A DNA stretch of 19,918 bases from Clostridiales bacterium UBA4717 (GCA_002404395.1 DHJP01000095.1:1-19918), one strand, 5' to 3'; counted from the stretch's first letter, positions 1 to 8,039 are shown. Notes: generated from the sequence alone by a model not told the origin. Made by a program: numbers and translations.

Positions 1-1
1 G

Positions 2-91
2 CATGGCTTCAGAAAGAGAATGAAGACAGCAAACGGAAGAAAGGTATTGAAGAGAAGACGCGCTAAAGGCAGAGCAAGACTCAGTTATTGA
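2..91 (+). CDS. rpmH: Large ribosomal subunit protein bL34, 3' part only
   Basis: The window opens inside this gene. The frame from base 2 reads HGFRKRMKTANGRKVLKRRR and continues AKGRARLSY before a TGA at 89-91. This is the very basic C-terminal two thirds of bL34, which is about 44 residues long; the start lies off the left edge. bL34 is a small structural protein of the 50S subunit. In most bacteria it lies between dnaA and rnpA, so its place ahead of rnpA suggests the window begins near the replication origin. The identity is seen in the sequence; nearness to oriC is inferred from the usual gene order. Confidence 0.95.
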   Translation, partial: HGFRKRMKTANGRKVLKRRRAKGRARLSY

Positions 92-123
92 TCTGTCTGT
101 CGCGGTGATATCTAACCGGAACC

Positions 124-195
124 GACGCATGAAAACCGCCGAACTCGATCATGTCCTGAAGACTTTTCGTTTCGGGGGTTTTTGTTGTATGCGTC
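124..195 (+). promoter_or_regulatory. Long imperfect stem-loop in the rpmH-rnpA spacer
   Basis: The 125-base spacer contains two nested complementary blocks. GACGCAT (124-130) pairs with ATGCGTC (189-195), and AAACCGCCGAA (133-143) pairs with TTCGGGGGTTT (171-181) with one G-G mismatch. They are separated by a small asymmetric internal loop, and 27 bases are left in the terminal loop. The base of the structure ends about 21 bases before the rnpA start, and the SD of rnpA is weak, so folding could affect rnpA translation or mRNA processing. A 24-codon reading frame (129-203) overlaps the same bases. The pairing is seen directly; the function is inferred. Confidence 0.4.
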
Positions 196-216
196 AAGTC
201 TGACAAAAGAATAATT

Positions 217-603
217 ATGAAGTATAAAGCTATAGGGCAGAATCATCTGTACCTGAAGGCGTACAAAAAGGGAAAAAAGTATATCGGTCAGAGTGTGATC
301 GTGTATGTACTTAAAGATTACGCTTCGGAAAAATTGCGCCTCGCCAATCCGGAAAAGAAAAGAATAAATCGTGTGGGTATAACCGTAACCAAAAAAAACG
401 GAAATGCGGTTGTAAGGAATCGGATAAAGAGAATAATCAGAGAGGCATTCAGACAGGCGGATAAGGAATACGGATTTAAAACAGGAAATCTGATAGTGAT
501 TGTGGCAAGAATATCGGCTGCCGACAAAAAAACGCAGGATATAAAAAAAGATCTTTTGTGCGCAATGGATAAGCTTTCGCTTAAGAACCGGGTTCAAGAA
601 TGA
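217..603 (+). CDS. rnpA: Ribonuclease P protein component
   Basis: This 128-residue basic protein is the protein subunit of RNase P, which together with the rnpB RNA removes 5' leaders from precursor tRNAs. The family signature RNRIKRIIREAFR lies at about residues 68-80, preceded by the strand RVGITVTKKNGNAVV typical of the family. Length matches the usual 110-130 residues. The ATG at 217 has only a poor upstream purine stretch (GACAAAAGA), which is unusual for this window, where most genes have strong SD sites. The stop overlaps the start of yidD in an ATGA arrangement, so the two are probably translationally coupled. The order rpmH-rnpA-yidD-yidC-jag is the classic origin-proximal cluster. 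Confidence 0.97.
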   Translation: MKYKAIGQNHLYLKAYKKGKKYIGQSVIVYVLKDYASEKLRLANPEKKRINRVGITVTKKNGNAVVRNRIKRIIREAFRQADKEYGFKTGNLIVIVARISAADKKTQDIKKDLLCAMDKLSLKNRVQE

Positions 604-836
604 AACAAATTTGTATTTTCCTGCTTAAGATATACAGAAAATATATATCACCATTAAAAAAGCCGTGCTGTCGATTTACGCCCACTTGCTCCGCTTATGC
701 GATCGAGGCGTTTGAAAAGCGCGGCTTTTTTGCGGGTTTTGTTTTGTCTGTGTGGAGAGTTTTAAGATGCAATCCTTTTTGCCGCGGCGGATTTGATCCG
801 GTCCCGGACAAGGGCTTCAGGTCATACGGAAAATAA
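600..836 (+). CDS. yidD: Membrane protein insertion efficiency factor YidD
   Basis: The 78-residue product carries the YidD signature: a short N-terminal amphipathic segment (ICIFLLKIYRKYISP), the cysteine-containing core CCRFTPTCSAYAIEAFEKRG, then RVLRCNPFCRGGFDPVP. YidD is a small peripheral inner-membrane protein that assists YidC-dependent insertion. Its ATG overlaps the rnpA stop and it is followed 87 bases later by yidC, the order found in most bacteria. Length is normal for the family. One extra cysteine (NPFCRGG, where GG or GGG is common) is a minor variation. Confidence 0.95.
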   Translation: MKQICIFLLKIYRKYISPLKKPCCRFTPTCSAYAIEAFEKRGFFAGFVLSVWRVLRCNPFCRGGFDPVPDKGFRSYGK

Positions 837-876
837 AATTCCCGTTTTACACGTGTAGCGCGGGTGTTTTGCATAG

Positions 877-917
877 TAATTTTCGTTATTATTTGGGTCG
901 GCTACGCCGACGTAGGA
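877..917 (+). repeat. Degenerate copy of the SD-linked hairpin repeat, upstream of yidC
   Basis: A perfect 6-bp hairpin, GTCGGC (897-902), loop TAC, GCCGAC (906-911), is followed at once by GTAGGA, which contains the SD of yidC (AGGA 914-917, six bases before ATG 924). Upstream, TAATTTTCG (877-885) resembles the AAATTACCG box of the better copies at 8801 and 13742, but the spacer is one base shorter and the TGA before the stem reads TGG. The hairpin is certain; its membership in the family is less so. Confidence 0.6.
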
Positions 918-923
918 ATTGAT

Positions 924-2096
924 ATGTTTAATTGGCTGTATCAAGGGTTCGGATACGTTCTTCGTTTCTGTAATTCGATAACCGACAATAATTATGCATT
1001 TGCGCTGTTATTGCTTGCAATAATTATCAAGGTAGTGCTGTTTCCGTTCGGAATAAAGCAGCAAAAGAATATGGTAAAGCAAGCGCGTCTGCGTCCGCGC
1101 GAAATGGCTATCAGAAAAAAGTATGCCGGCAGAAACGATAAAGCTACCCAACAAAAAGCTCAGGAAGAAATAATGAATCTCTACCAGGAAGAGAACTTCA
1201 ACCCGATGGGCGGTTGTCTTCCCATGCTTATCCAACTTCCTATACTTTGGGCACTTTTCAGAGTAATTACCGCTCCGCTTACCTATATCTGCCGTTTTTC
1301 AGCCGATACTATAGCCGCATTGACAGAGAAAGTCAATGAGATCGTAGCTGCAGGCGGAATCGAACTTGCAAACACAAGCAACTATTCTGCGGAAATTACG
1401 CTTATTACTCACATGAAAGAACTCGGACTTGATAAGTTTTCGGGTATTGAAGGATTTGACGCTTCGGTTATACCGAATTTCGAGCTTTTCGGCGGAAAAC
1501 TTAATCTTGCATATACTCCGAGTATAAAAGAATTTTCGCTTTTGCTCATTATTCCTGTAGTTACTTTGATCGTCTCATTCTTTTCCGCGAGACTTACAAA
1601 GAAATTTTCATATCAGGCTCCCACTGCGGAAGATGCTGCAACAAACAGCACGATGAAGATAATGGAATGGTCTATGCCCCTGATGAGCGTATACATTTCA
1701 TTTATAGCTCCTGCCGCTATCGGACTTTATTGGATATACCAGAATATTTTTTCGGTTTTGCAGCAGTTTATCCTATATAAGCTGTTCCCGATCCCGAAAT
1801 TTACCGATGCCGATTACAAGGCTGCCGAAAAAGCGGTGCTTGATGAAAAGAAAGCAAAGAAGAAAGCTTCATCCGGAGGAAATCCTAATGTCCGCTCGCT
1901 TCATCATATTGATGACGACGAATTTGAGGAGATCTACGGAAAAAAGAATAAGGATATAAAGAAAAACGAACCTGCCCCCGAGGTAAAAGAGGAGAGCGGG
2001 TCAAATGAAAAAGCGTCTGAGGAAAATGAAAAGGCAAAGGATATTCCCGTTATAAAAAACGACGATAAAACAAATTATAAAAAGAAAGACGAATGA
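924..2096 (+). CDS. yidC: YidC/Oxa1-family membrane protein insertase
   Basis: This 390-residue product is an insertase of the Gram-positive YidC/SpoIIIJ type, placing proteins into the cytoplasmic membrane alone or with SecYEG. The first membrane segment (about residues 22-42, AFALLLLAIIIKVVLFPFGI) runs into the conserved cytosolic loop with KQQKNM, followed by NPMGGCLPMLIQLPILWALF, a family hallmark. Three more hydrophobic segments follow (about 205-225, 250-275 and 275-295), then a lysine/glutamate-rich cytosolic tail of about 90 residues. I chose ATG 924 because AGGA lies six bases upstream. A GTG at 864 in the same frame would add 20 residues but has no SD and runs through the hairpin at 897-911. 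There is no lipobox at the N-terminus, unlike many Bacillus paralogues. The stop overlaps the region preceding jag. Confidence 0.95.
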   Translation: MFNWLYQGFGYVLRFCNSITDNNYAFALLLLAIIIKVVLFPFGIKQQKNMVKQARLRPREMAIRKKYAGRNDKATQQKAQEEIMNLYQEENFNPMGGCLPMLIQLPILWALFRVITAPLTYICRFSADTIAALTEKVNEIVAAGGIELANTSNYSAEITLITHMKELGLDKFSGIEGFDASVIPNFELFGGKLNLAYTPSIKEFSLLLIIPVVTLIVSFFSARLTKKFSYQAPTAEDAATNSTMKIMEWSMPLMSVYISFIAPAAIGLYWIYQNIFSVLQQFILYKLFPIPKFTDADYKAAEKAVLDEKKAKKKASSGGNPNVRSLHHIDDDEFEEIYGKKNKDIKKNEPAPEVKEESGSNEKASEENEKAKDIPVIKNDDKTNYKKKDE

Positions 2097-2113
2097 GAAA
2101 AGGAGCAACGACC

Positions 2114-3112
2114 GTGCAAAATGAAAATTACTATACCGGAAAAACGGTGGAAGAAGCCCTGAATAAGGGTCTTGAAGAGCTTGGTCTTACCGAAGATAAG
2201 GTCAGCTATGAGGTGATCGAGAAAGAAAAGAAAGGACTTTTCGGAATCGGATTTACCCCGGCAAAAATCAAGATCGTTTATTCGGTAAAAAAAGACGGAA
2301 GCAAAATTGCGGTTGATTATGTTAAAACCATACTTGACGATCTGAATATCAACGCCGATGTGACGTTTGAAAAGACTTCTTCCGGCAGATATAAGCTTTC
2401 GGTAAACGGAGATAACGCCGGCGTGCTTATCGGTCATCACGGAGACACGCTCGATTCTTTACAATACCTTGTGAATTTGGCGGTAAATAAGCGCGAAGAA
2501 GATTCTGAAAAAGGCGAATACATGAATATTACGGTGGATGTTGAAAACTACCGTGAAAAGCGTGAGGAAGCACTCAGAAGTCTTGCAAGAAGAATGGCGG
2601 CGAAGGTGCTTAAATATAAAAAGAGCGTTGCGCTTGAGCCTATGCTTCCGTATGAAAGACGTATAATCCATTCGGAGATCCAGAATATTGAAGGCGTATC
2701 CACGAATTCTATCGGCGTGGACAGCAACCGCAGAGTCGTGATCTATTCCGAAGAAGTCGGATTCCAGAGAACTTCCGAGCGTGCCGAAAGAGGCGAAAAG
2801 AGCGGACGTTTCGGAGACAGAAGAAAAAGAGACGACAGAGCTTCAAACGGCGAAAGAAGAAGCAGCCGCCCTGCCCCCAAGAAGAGGGGAGATGTGGTGC
2901 TTCCTAAAATCGAAAAGAAGCCTGCGGTAAAAATTGAGGTTGACGAATATGATGAAAGCGATTATTCATCGACTGCGTATCTCAGAGAGCCTACTAAGCG
3001 TTTTTCAAGCTTTGCCGAATACGAAAGCCATATGGCAGAGCTGGCTGCAAACGGCGGCAAGGCGCCCGAAGAGGCGAAAAATGAAAGCAACAGCGACGCT
3101 GATGCAGAATAA
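2114..3112 (+). CDS. jag: RNA-binding protein Jag/KhpB (SpoIIIJ-associated)
   Basis: About 332 residues. The order is a Jag-N domain near the start (YTGKTVEEALNKGLEELG, then KKGLFGIGFTPAKIK), a KH domain with the GHHG loop (VLIGHHGDTLDSLQYLV), an R3H domain (PYERRIIHSEIQ, with the R-x3-H core) and a low-complexity Arg/Lys/Glu-rich C-terminal extension longer than usual. KhpB binds RNA, often with KhpA, and influences cell division and elongation; the gene sits next to yidC in most Bacillota. I prefer GTG 2114, which has AGGAG (2101-2105) eight bases upstream. The in-frame ATG at 2093 overlaps the yidC stop and has no comparable SD. A strong terminator follows the gene, ending the rpmH-jag transcript. 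Confidence 0.92.
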   Translation: MQNENYYTGKTVEEALNKGLEELGLTEDKVSYEVIEKEKKGLFGIGFTPAKIKIVYSVKKDGSKIAVDYVKTILDDLNINADVTFEKTSSGRYKLSVNGDNAGVLIGHHGDTLDSLQYLVNLAVNKREEDSEKGEYMNITVDVENYREKREEALRSLARRMAAKVLKYKKSVALEPMLPYERRIIHSEIQNIEGVSTNSIGVDSNRRVVIYSEEVGFQRTSERAERGEKSGRFGDRRKRDDRASNGERRSSRPAPKKRGDVVLPKIEKKPAVKIEVDEYDESDYSSTAYLREPTKRFSSFAEYESHMAELAANGGKAPEEAKNESNSDADAE

Positions 3113-3119
3113 GTAAAAT

Positions 3120-3160
3120 ACTGCCGCCGTTGCAATTCTGTTGCAACGCGCGGCAGTTTT
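3120..3160 (+). terminator. Rho-independent terminator after jag
   Basis: CTGCCG and GTTGCAA on the left arm pair with TTGCAAC and CGGCAG on the right arm, around the loop TTCTG. The stem is followed by TTTTCATT. It begins eight bases after the jag stop and separates the rpmH-jag block from mnmE. Confidence 0.85.
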
Positions 3161-3192
3161 CATTAAAGTTGCCGGATATTTTGGGGGAGTAA

Positions 3193-4584
3193 ATGGATAT
3201 ATCAAATACGATAGCGGCAATATCTACTCCGTTCGGAAAAGGCGGGGTGGCTTTGCTGCGGGTGTCCGGATCCGATTCGATAGATATTTCCGAAAAAGTT
3301 TTCGTACCGAGATCTGGAAAAAAACTTTCTGAATGCAGATCAAGAGTGGCAGTTTTCGGAGATATTTTGCATGACGGAAGAATAATTGACGACGGTATAG
3401 CAGTGGTTTACAGGGCACCGTCATCATATACCGGCGAAGATACTGTGGAGATCAGCTGTCACGGCGGAATAAAGCTTTCTCAGAATGTGCTTGAAAGCTT
3501 GTTTTGCGCCGGAGCGGTTTGCGCCGAACCGGGTGAATTTACCAAAAGAGCTTTTTTGAACGGAAAGCTAAGCTTATCTCAGGCGGAAGCGGTAATGGGG
3601 CTGATCGACGCCGGAACCGATGAGCAAATAAAGCTCGCGGCTTCTCACCGTAAGGGAGTTTTGACCCGAAAAGCCGACGAAATATATGATAGGATACTTT
3701 CGCTTATTTCAAGCACATATGCATATATTGACTATCCGGACGAGGATCTTACGGATATTTCGGTTGGAGAGCTTGTAAGTGAAACCGACAGTCTTTGCAT
3801 GCAGTTAGACGCGCTTGAGAGAAGCTATAATACCGGAAAAGCAGTATCCGAAGGGATAAAAACGGTTATTATCGGAAAACCGAATACCGGAAAAAGCTCG
3901 CTTTTAAATGCCATGCTCGGCGAAAGGCGTGCAATAGTGACGGATATCGCCGGTACTACACGTGATACGATCGAATCGGATATTAAGCTTGATCGTATCA
4001 TTTTAAAGCTTGCAGATACCGCGGGGATAAGGGAGACCGAAGACACAGTCGAGAAGCTTGGTGTGGAGCTTGCTTTTTCAGAGGCTGAAAAAGCCGAGCT
4101 GATACTCGCGGTATTCGATATATCAAGACCGCTTGACCGAGAGGACGATAAAGTCATAAAATACTTGAAAGAAAAACGAGACGCTTCAAAAAAGACTATT
4201 GTTATATTTAATAAAAGCGATATAAGCGAAAATAAAAAGATCCCGGAGGAAATATCCGGGATATCCGAAAATATAATTATAATAAGCACGGGTGACGAAG
4301 GCGATATAAAAAAGCTGAAGGCACTGATCGAAGGAATGTTTATCGAAGGCGAGATTGATTATGATTCGACCTGCGTGCTTGATAATGCCAGACAACTTTC
4401 CGCGGTGAAACGCTGTCATGCTGCGCTTTGCAATGCGCTTGATTCATTAAAAAGCGGATTTACGCAGGATGTGGCGGGAATAGATCTTGAGGAGGCGCTG
4501 AAGGCAATAGGAGAGCTTGACTCAAGAAGCGTCGGAATTGACATAGTCGATCGGATATTTTCAAGGTTTTGTGTCGGAAAATAA
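3193..4584 (+). CDS. mnmE: tRNA uridine-5-carboxymethylaminomethyl modification GTPase
   Basis: The 463-residue product matches MnmE (TrmE) from end to end. The N-terminal folate-binding domain begins DISNTIAAISTPFGKGGVAL. The G domain has the P-loop GKPNTGKS (228-235), GTTRD, DTAG (275-278) and NKSD (340-343). The protein ends in FCVGK, the catalytic-cysteine tail usually written FCIGK. With MnmG it modifies the wobble uridine of certain tRNAs. The start has GGGGGAG just upstream, although the spacing is short. mnmG and rsmG, which often follow directly, are absent here; the gene ends at a hairpin and meets spoVG head to head. Confidence 0.97.
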   Translation: MDISNTIAAISTPFGKGGVALLRVSGSDSIDISEKVFVPRSGKKLSECRSRVAVFGDILHDGRIIDDGIAVVYRAPSSYTGEDTVEISCHGGIKLSQNVLESLFCAGAVCAEPGEFTKRAFLNGKLSLSQAEAVMGLIDAGTDEQIKLAASHRKGVLTRKADEIYDRILSLISSTYAYIDYPDEDLTDISVGELVSETDSLCMQLDALERSYNTGKAVSEGIKTVIIGKPNTGKSSLLNAMLGERRAIVTDIAGTTRDTIESDIKLDRIILKLADTAGIRETEDTVEKLGVELAFSEAEKAELILAVFDISRPLDREDDKVIKYLKEKRDASKKTIVIFNKSDISENKKIPEEISGISENIIIISTGDEGDIKKLKALIEGMFIEGEIDYDSTCVLDNARQLSAVKRCHAALCNALDSLKSGFTQDVAGIDLEEALKAIGELDSRSVGIDIVDRIFSRFCVGK

Positions 4585-4614
4585 AAGCGGCTCAACGGAT
4601 AACCGTAAAGCCGC
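4577..4614 (-). terminator. Terminator of spoVG in the mnmE-spoVG convergent gap
   Basis: GCGGCT (4587-4592) pairs with AGCCGC (4609-4614), with an inner ACGG/CCGT stem. Read on the minus strand, the stem is followed by TTTTATTTT, the U-tract expected of an intrinsic terminator for spoVG. On the plus strand there is no U-tract, so it would serve mnmE less well. The U-tract overlaps the last codons of mnmE. Confidence 0.75.
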
Positions 4615-4625
4615 GTGTTAAACGA

Positions 4626-4928
4626 TCAGAATATATCGCCGTCGTTTTCTTCACTTGCCGCAATTTCCGCAAGTGCAAGTTCTTTGTTGTATGCATCTAT
4701 TACCGCATTTTCAAGCTCAAGCCTGAAATCCGCATTTATAGGATGAACGATATCGCGATATGTTCCGTCCTGGTTCTTGCGGCTGGGCATAACAATGAAA
4801 AATTTTTCTTTTGCGTTTATGACTTTAATATCGTGAACTGCGAGCTGATTATCAAAGGTAACAGAGACGATGGCCTTCATAGGTCCGTCATAAAACAGCT
4901 TTCTAACTTTAATGTCTGTGATTTGCAT
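4626..4928 (-). CDS. spoVG: Septation/regulatory protein SpoVG
   Basis: This 100-residue protein belongs to the SpoVG family: MQITDIKVRKL, then MKAIVSVTFDN, AVHDIKVI, the conserved MPSRK and GTYRDIVHPIN, and a helical, acidic C-terminus. SpoVG is a small nucleic-acid-binding regulator linked to septation and sporulation in Bacillus and to global regulation in other Bacillota; it also occurs in non-sporulators. I start at ATG 4928, five bases after GGAGG (4934-4938). The upstream ATG at 4940 overlaps that SD (ATGGAGG) and has none of its own. The gene is monocistronic, with a terminator on one side and an AT-rich divergent promoter region on the other. Confidence 0.95.
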   Translation of the reverse strand: MQITDIKVRKLFYDGPMKAIVSVTFDNQLAVHDIKVINAKEKFFIVMPSRKNQDGTYRDIVHPINADFRLELENAVIDAYNKELALAEIAASEENDGDIF

Positions 4929-4940
4929 ATGTGCCTCCAT

Positions 4941-5142
4941 TTAATTTTTTCGTCCCATATTTATTTTATCTGTGATTTGTTAAAATTATAAGAATGAAAT
5001 TATGATTATTTTAAAATTTGCTTTAAATTTTTGAATTTTTTGAAATAATTTTAATTTTTATTACGTAAAAAGCAACAAAATGTTGTATTATAATATTTGA
5101 AGCCGCATTTTAAAAATATTGTTTATCCGAAAGGACGAAATT
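4941..5142. promoter_or_regulatory. AT-rich divergent promoter region between spoVG and murC
   Basis: About 200 very AT-rich bases separate the two divergent genes. Candidate -10 boxes are TATAAT at 5089-5094 (plus strand, towards murC) and TATAAT at 4990-4985 (minus strand, towards spoVG). I could not find a convincing -35 box for either at normal spacing, nor a clear SigH-type site for spoVG. No ORF or structured RNA was recognised. Confidence 0.45.
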
Positions 5143-6552
5143 ATGCATAAGAGTTTTATTGATTCAGGTAATATTGAAAGTGTGCTTTCGGGAGCAAGAC
5201 ACATTTTTTTTGTAGGTATAGGCGGTATCAGTATGTCATCGCTTGCCCATATATCAAAAGAAGCGGGATTTGACGTATCGGGAAGCGACCGAAATGTATC
5301 CGATATAACAAAAAGGCTTGAAAAGCACGGAATAAAGATATATTATTCTCACCGAAAGGAAAATATCGTCGGCGCGGATGCAATTGTTTATACTGCCGCA
5401 ATTGCCGACGATAACCCGGAGCTTACTGCTGCAAGGGCGCTTGGAATACCGCTTATTTACCGCGCGGATTATCTCGGATATATAATGAGCCGATTTGATA
5501 AGCGGATCGGAGTTTCTGGAATGCACGGAAAAAGCACGGCGACGGCTATGCTCGCTCATACTTTTTTGAAGTGCGGAAAAGATCCGACCGTTGTGCTCGG
5601 CGCCGAGCTGTCCGAGCTTGAGGGCGGCACATACAGGAGCGGAAGTCATGACTGCTTTATCATGGAGGCTTGCGAATATTGCGATTCCTTTTTGTCCTTT
5701 GACCCGAATATCGCGGTCGTTTTGAATATTGAAATGGATCATCCCGATTATTTTAAAAGCCTCGGACAGATAATAACCTCGTTTGGAAAGTACCTTGATA
5801 TTGCATCAAGCGGCACGGCGGTCGTAAATTGGGATGATGAAAATGTGAAGCTTGCCGCTGCGAATTATCGGGGAACGCTTGTAAAATTCGGTAAAACTTC
5901 CGACGGGCTTGATTACTGCCCCGCAAATATTGAATATAAAAGCGGGAAAGCCTGTTTTGATGTTTTGAAAAGAGGAGAAAAGCTTTGCCGCGTCGAGCTG
6001 TCGGTGCCCGGAGATCACAATATCATGAATGTGCTTGCAAGCGCCGCGGTCGCAGACATTTGCCATATTGAGCCTTCTGAAATCGGCAATGCGCTGTCAA
6101 ATTTTCCGGGGATCAAAAGAAGAATGGAGTATAAGGGCAGGATATTTGACGGCAAGGCGGAGCTTTATGATGATTACGCACATCATCCCACGGAGATCAG
6201 AGCAACGCTTGCGGGAGCAAAGCGCTTGGTCAAAGACAGCGGCGGAACGATATGGTGTGTGTTCCAACCTCACACATATTCGCGCACTTACGAGCTGTTT
6301 GATGAGTTTGCCGCTTCGTTTGACGGAGTAAAAACGATATTTGCCGATATTTACGCCGCAAGGGAGACCAACACGAGCGGAGTAAGTTCAAAAATGCTGT
6401 CGGACAAAGTTGACGGTTCCGTGTATCTCGACAGCTTTGAAAAGATTGCCGATTACCTCAGACAGAACGTGAAAGAGGGAGATGCGGTAATAGTAATGGG
6501 TGCGGGAGATATAATCAAGCTCGACTCTTTACTTGTAAAAAAAGCAGAGTGA
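5143..6552 (+). CDS. murC: UDP-N-acetylmuramate--L-alanine ligase
   Basis: The 469-residue product is MurC, which adds the first L-alanine to UDP-MurNAc with ATP in the cytoplasmic phase of peptidoglycan synthesis. It shows the N-terminal UDP-binding motif GIGGISM (25-31), the ATP loop GMHGKST (126-132), the central-domain segment NIEMDHPDYF and the C-terminal YDDYAHHPTEI. The P-loop has Ser-Thr where GTHGKTT is commonest. ATG 5143 has AAAGGA seven bases upstream; a TTG at 5119 in the same frame adds eight residues and has no SD. It is followed after seven bases by the HAD phosphatase gene, so the two are probably co-transcribed. Confidence 0.96.
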   Translation: MHKSFIDSGNIESVLSGARHIFFVGIGGISMSSLAHISKEAGFDVSGSDRNVSDITKRLEKHGIKIYYSHRKENIVGADAIVYTAAIADDNPELTAARALGIPLIYRADYLGYIMSRFDKRIGVSGMHGKSTATAMLAHTFLKCGKDPTVVLGAELSELEGGTYRSGSHDCFIMEACEYCDSFLSFDPNIAVVLNIEMDHPDYFKSLGQIITSFGKYLDIASSGTAVVNWDDENVKLAAANYRGTLVKFGKTSDGLDYCPANIEYKSGKACFDVLKRGEKLCRVELSVPGDHNIMNVLASAAVADICHIEPSEIGNALSNFPGIKRRMEYKGRIFDGKAELYDDYAHHPTEIRATLAGAKRLVKDSGGTIWCVFQPHTYSRTYELFDEFAASFDGVKTIFADIYAARETNTSGVSSKMLSDKVDGSVYLDSFEKIADYLRQNVKEGDAVIVMGAGDIIKLDSLLVKKAE

Positions 6553-6559
6553 GGGAAAA

Positions 6560-7075
6560 ATGTTCAAAAAATTTATGCCCGATGAAGTTTTTGAGGGATT
6601 TGCGGATATAACCCCGCAGTTTTTGGAGCAAAAGAAGATACGCGCATTATTGCTTGACATAGATAATACGCTCGTTACTTACGATGATCCGGAGCCGACC
6701 GAAGCAGTGCTTGAATGGATAAAAAAGCTTTGCGCGCACGGGATCAAGCTTGCGTTTGTCTCCAATAACAGCGATCCCGAACGGGTCACAAGATTTAATG
6801 ATCAGCTCGGCTTTTATGCAATAAGCCGCGGAAAAAAACCGCTTCCGGGCGGATTTATCAAAGCGATGGACAAACTCGGAGTTTTGCCTGAAGAAACCGC
6901 TTCGGTCGGAGATCAGATATTCACCGATGTTTGGGCGGCGAAAAACGCGGGGGTCTATGCGATCCTTGTTAAGCCTATAAAAGACAAGACAACACCGTTT
7001 TTCAAATTTAAAAGACTCCTTGAAAAGCCTGTTCTGAAAAAATACAGAAAAAACAGAAATTCAAAAAAAGCATAA
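6560..7075 (+). CDS. YqeG-family HAD phosphatase
   Basis: This 171-residue cytosolic protein has the HAD motif I LLLDIDNTLV (nucleophile Asp about residue 32), motif II FVSNN, a conserved lysine in RGKKPLPGGF and motif III-IV VGDQIFTDVWAAKNAG. These and the length match the YqeG/PGP-like family (HAD IIIA). The family acts on small phosphate esters; related mitochondrial members hydrolyse phosphatidylglycerophosphate, but the substrate here cannot be read from sequence. GAGGG precedes the ATG. It lies seven bases after murC and 36 bases before the endonuclease IV-like gene. Confidence 0.9.
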   Translation: MFKKFMPDEVFEGFADITPQFLEQKKIRALLLDIDNTLVTYDDPEPTEAVLEWIKKLCAHGIKLAFVSNNSDPERVTRFNDQLGFYAISRGKKPLPGGFIKAMDKLGVLPEETASVGDQIFTDVWAAKNAGVYAILVKPIKDKTTPFFKFKRLLEKPVLKKYRKNRNSKKA

Positions 7076-7111
7076 AGCTTGCAATAAGTTAAAAATATGT
7101 GAGGTGGAAAT

Positions 7112-7969
7112 ATGGGAGCATTGTTCGGACCCGGCGGAAACAGCGAAGAATTTTACGCATCCGGCAAAAAAAGTACGGCCGAAGCCCCGGAATGGCTTAA
7201 AAACTATGGACTTGATGCTTACGAGTATCAGGCGGGCAACGGAATAACCGCCGGCGAGGAATCGCTTGCCAAGGTAGGAAAGGCGGCGGCAGAGGCGGGA
7301 ATAAAAATGTCCCTGCATACTCCGTATTTTATATCATTATCGGGCGTAGAGACCGAAAAGCGTTTAAAGAGCCTTGAATATATGCGTAAAAGCCTATGGG
7401 CGTCAAGGCTGATCGGTGCGGATACAATGGTGATCCATGCCGGAAGCGCGGCAAAGCTCTCACGGGCTGAAGCGATGAAATTGGCCTCGGACACGCTTTC
7501 CAGAGCAGCTGAAGAATTTGAGGGCGAAAGTGTTGCGTTCGGTATTGAAACTATGGGCAAGGTCAACCAACTCGGAACACTTGAGGAAGTAATAGAGCTG
7601 TGTAAGATCTCAAAGTTGTTTTCTCCGGTAGTGGACTTCGGTCACATGAATGCCAGAAATCTCGGCGGGTACTATACCTGCAAGGATGATTATAAGCGTA
7701 CTTTTGAGACGATAGGAGAACTTCTCGGGGACGAATATGCAAGACATCTGCACTGTCATTTTTCTAAGATTGAATATACCGGTTCCGGAGAAAAAAAGCA
7801 CGTCAGATTTGAGGATGAGGGATTTGAACCGCCGTTTGAGCCGCTTTGCGAATATCTCGCCGAAAGCGGGCTTGAACCTCGTATTATATGCGAGTCGGCG
7901 GGTACAATGGCTCATGATGCTCTGCAAATGAAAAAGGCTTATCTTGCGGCGAAAGCCGATTTGAAATGA
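7112..7969 (+). CDS. Endonuclease IV-like TIM-barrel protein (AP endonuclease family 2)
   Basis: The 285-residue protein matches the Nfo/xylose-isomerase-like TIM-barrel fold. Endonuclease IV cuts DNA 5' of abasic sites using three zinc ions. Most expected ligands are visible at positions close to those of the E. coli enzyme: H69 (SLHTPYF), H109 (MVIHAGS), E146 (GIETMG), D175 and H178 (VVDFGHMN), H214/H216 (HLHCHF), H230 and E261 (IICESAG). The Asp of the D-x-H pair before H230 is replaced by Lys (EKKH). It therefore belongs to a divergent subfamily and might act on another substrate. A good SD (GAGGTGG) precedes the ATG. It follows the YqeG-type gene closely. Confidence 0.82.
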   Translation: MGALFGPGGNSEEFYASGKKSTAEAPEWLKNYGLDAYEYQAGNGITAGEESLAKVGKAAAEAGIKMSLHTPYFISLSGVETEKRLKSLEYMRKSLWASRLIGADTMVIHAGSAAKLSRAEAMKLASDTLSRAAEEFEGESVAFGIETMGKVNQLGTLEEVIELCKISKLFSPVVDFGHMNARNLGGYYTCKDDYKRTFETIGELLGDEYARHLHCHFSKIEYTGSGEKKHVRFEDEGFEPPFEPLCEYLAESGLEPRIICESAGTMAHDALQMKKAYLAAKADLK

Positions 7970-8039
7970 CGCGACCGCGAAGATCGCCGATATTTTTCGG
8001 ATTTATTTAAAAATTTAACAGATTTTTGTGAAATAACTA

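Noticed and set aside
112..597. 161-codon minus-strand frame opposite rnpA
   Set aside because: It is a shadow of rnpA, which matches its family over its whole length; the minus frame resembles nothing.
864..923. GTG-initiated hydrophobic N-terminal extension of YidC
   Set aside because: It has no SD and crosses the hairpin at 897-911, whereas ATG 924 has AGGA at good spacing.
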